Below, piece by piece: positions 63,855-64,000 of a stretch of DNA of 64,000 nucleotides (within the stretch, counting starts at the first letter, position 1; every line of letters begins with the position of its first letter). This DNA comes from Sipunculus nudus (Eukaryota > Annelida > Sipuncula > Golfingiida > Sipunculidae), in assembly GCA_026874595.1 (NCBI GenBank), contig CM049322.1:9532400-9596399 (forward strand). The letters are read 5' to 3'. The notes below the pieces were generated by a model. It was given only the letters and a program-made list of their open reading frames with translations. It ran no database searches and was not told the origin of the DNA. The translations under genes and the position numbers were made by a program.

Positions 63855-64000
63855 TCCCTTAGCAAAAAACGAGCTTGCCGCGCACTGTTGCTGCAAACTT
63901 GCAGCAGCTTTGCAGCAACCTTGCAGCAAGGTCACAATTTGCCATGCAAATTAGTTTGCGGCAACCTTGCTGCAGGCTTGCTGCAACCAATGTTCCCGCA
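63855..64000. repeat. GCAGCAA-rich repeat, cut by the window edge
   Basis: Short alternating TTGCAGCAA and TTGCTGCAA blocks (more than ten) form overlapping palindromes. Base composition is sharply more G+C-rich than the flank. It resembles the end of a dispersed element, but only part is visible. Confidence 0.55.

Overview
The window looks like nuclear DNA of an invertebrate animal, most likely a mollusc or another lophotrochozoan; this is inferred, not proven. The support is high A+T, small exons in long introns with canonical GT-AG boundaries, many (AT)n and (GA)n microsatellites, a hAT-like MITE, tRNA-derived SINE relics, a LINE relic and a lineage-expanded type of C-type lectin gene. There are no prokaryotic operons. 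Gene density is very low: two loci account for all convincing coding sequence.

Positions 1-12,600 hold a tandem duplication. Unit 1 (about 41-4,520) and unit 2 (about 7,673-12,612) are homologous along most of their length but differ by large indels. Each carries a three-exon, plus-strand gene for a small secreted protein: a signal-peptide exon, a cysteine-rich exon with a PAN/apple-like cysteine pattern, and an exon coding a C-type lectin domain (CTLD). Unit 2 is intact (232 codons plus stop; QPD sugar-specificity motif; six CTLD cysteines). Unit 1 is a pseudogene with a 2-base net deletion in exon 2, nonsense codons and a lost cysteine, but its splice sites are preserved.

Positions 12,600-40,000 show no convincing gene. 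They hold a degraded LINE reverse transcriptase (FADD motif near 13,430), SINE relics, a hAT-like MITE with a 7-base target-site duplication (30,739-30,936), a fold-back element (28,432-28,596), a tandem repeat of about 104 bp (34,560-35,060), many microsatellites and a good CTCF-like motif (22,886-22,905).

Positions 40,200-64,000 contain the 3' part of a minus-strand gene for a single-pass membrane protein. Five small exons, all phase 1-1 and all multiples of three, join in frame to give a Pro/Thr/Glu-rich stalk, a strongly hydrophobic transmembrane segment and a basic stop-transfer sequence. A weaker candidate last exon lies 10 kb downstream. The ectodomain exons must lie beyond the right edge. 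Four of the five exons, plus one weaker candidate, are followed within about 65 bases by AGGTCA-type direct repeats on the coding strand. This recurring exon plus nuclear-receptor-type repeat arrangement is the most unusual structure seen here.
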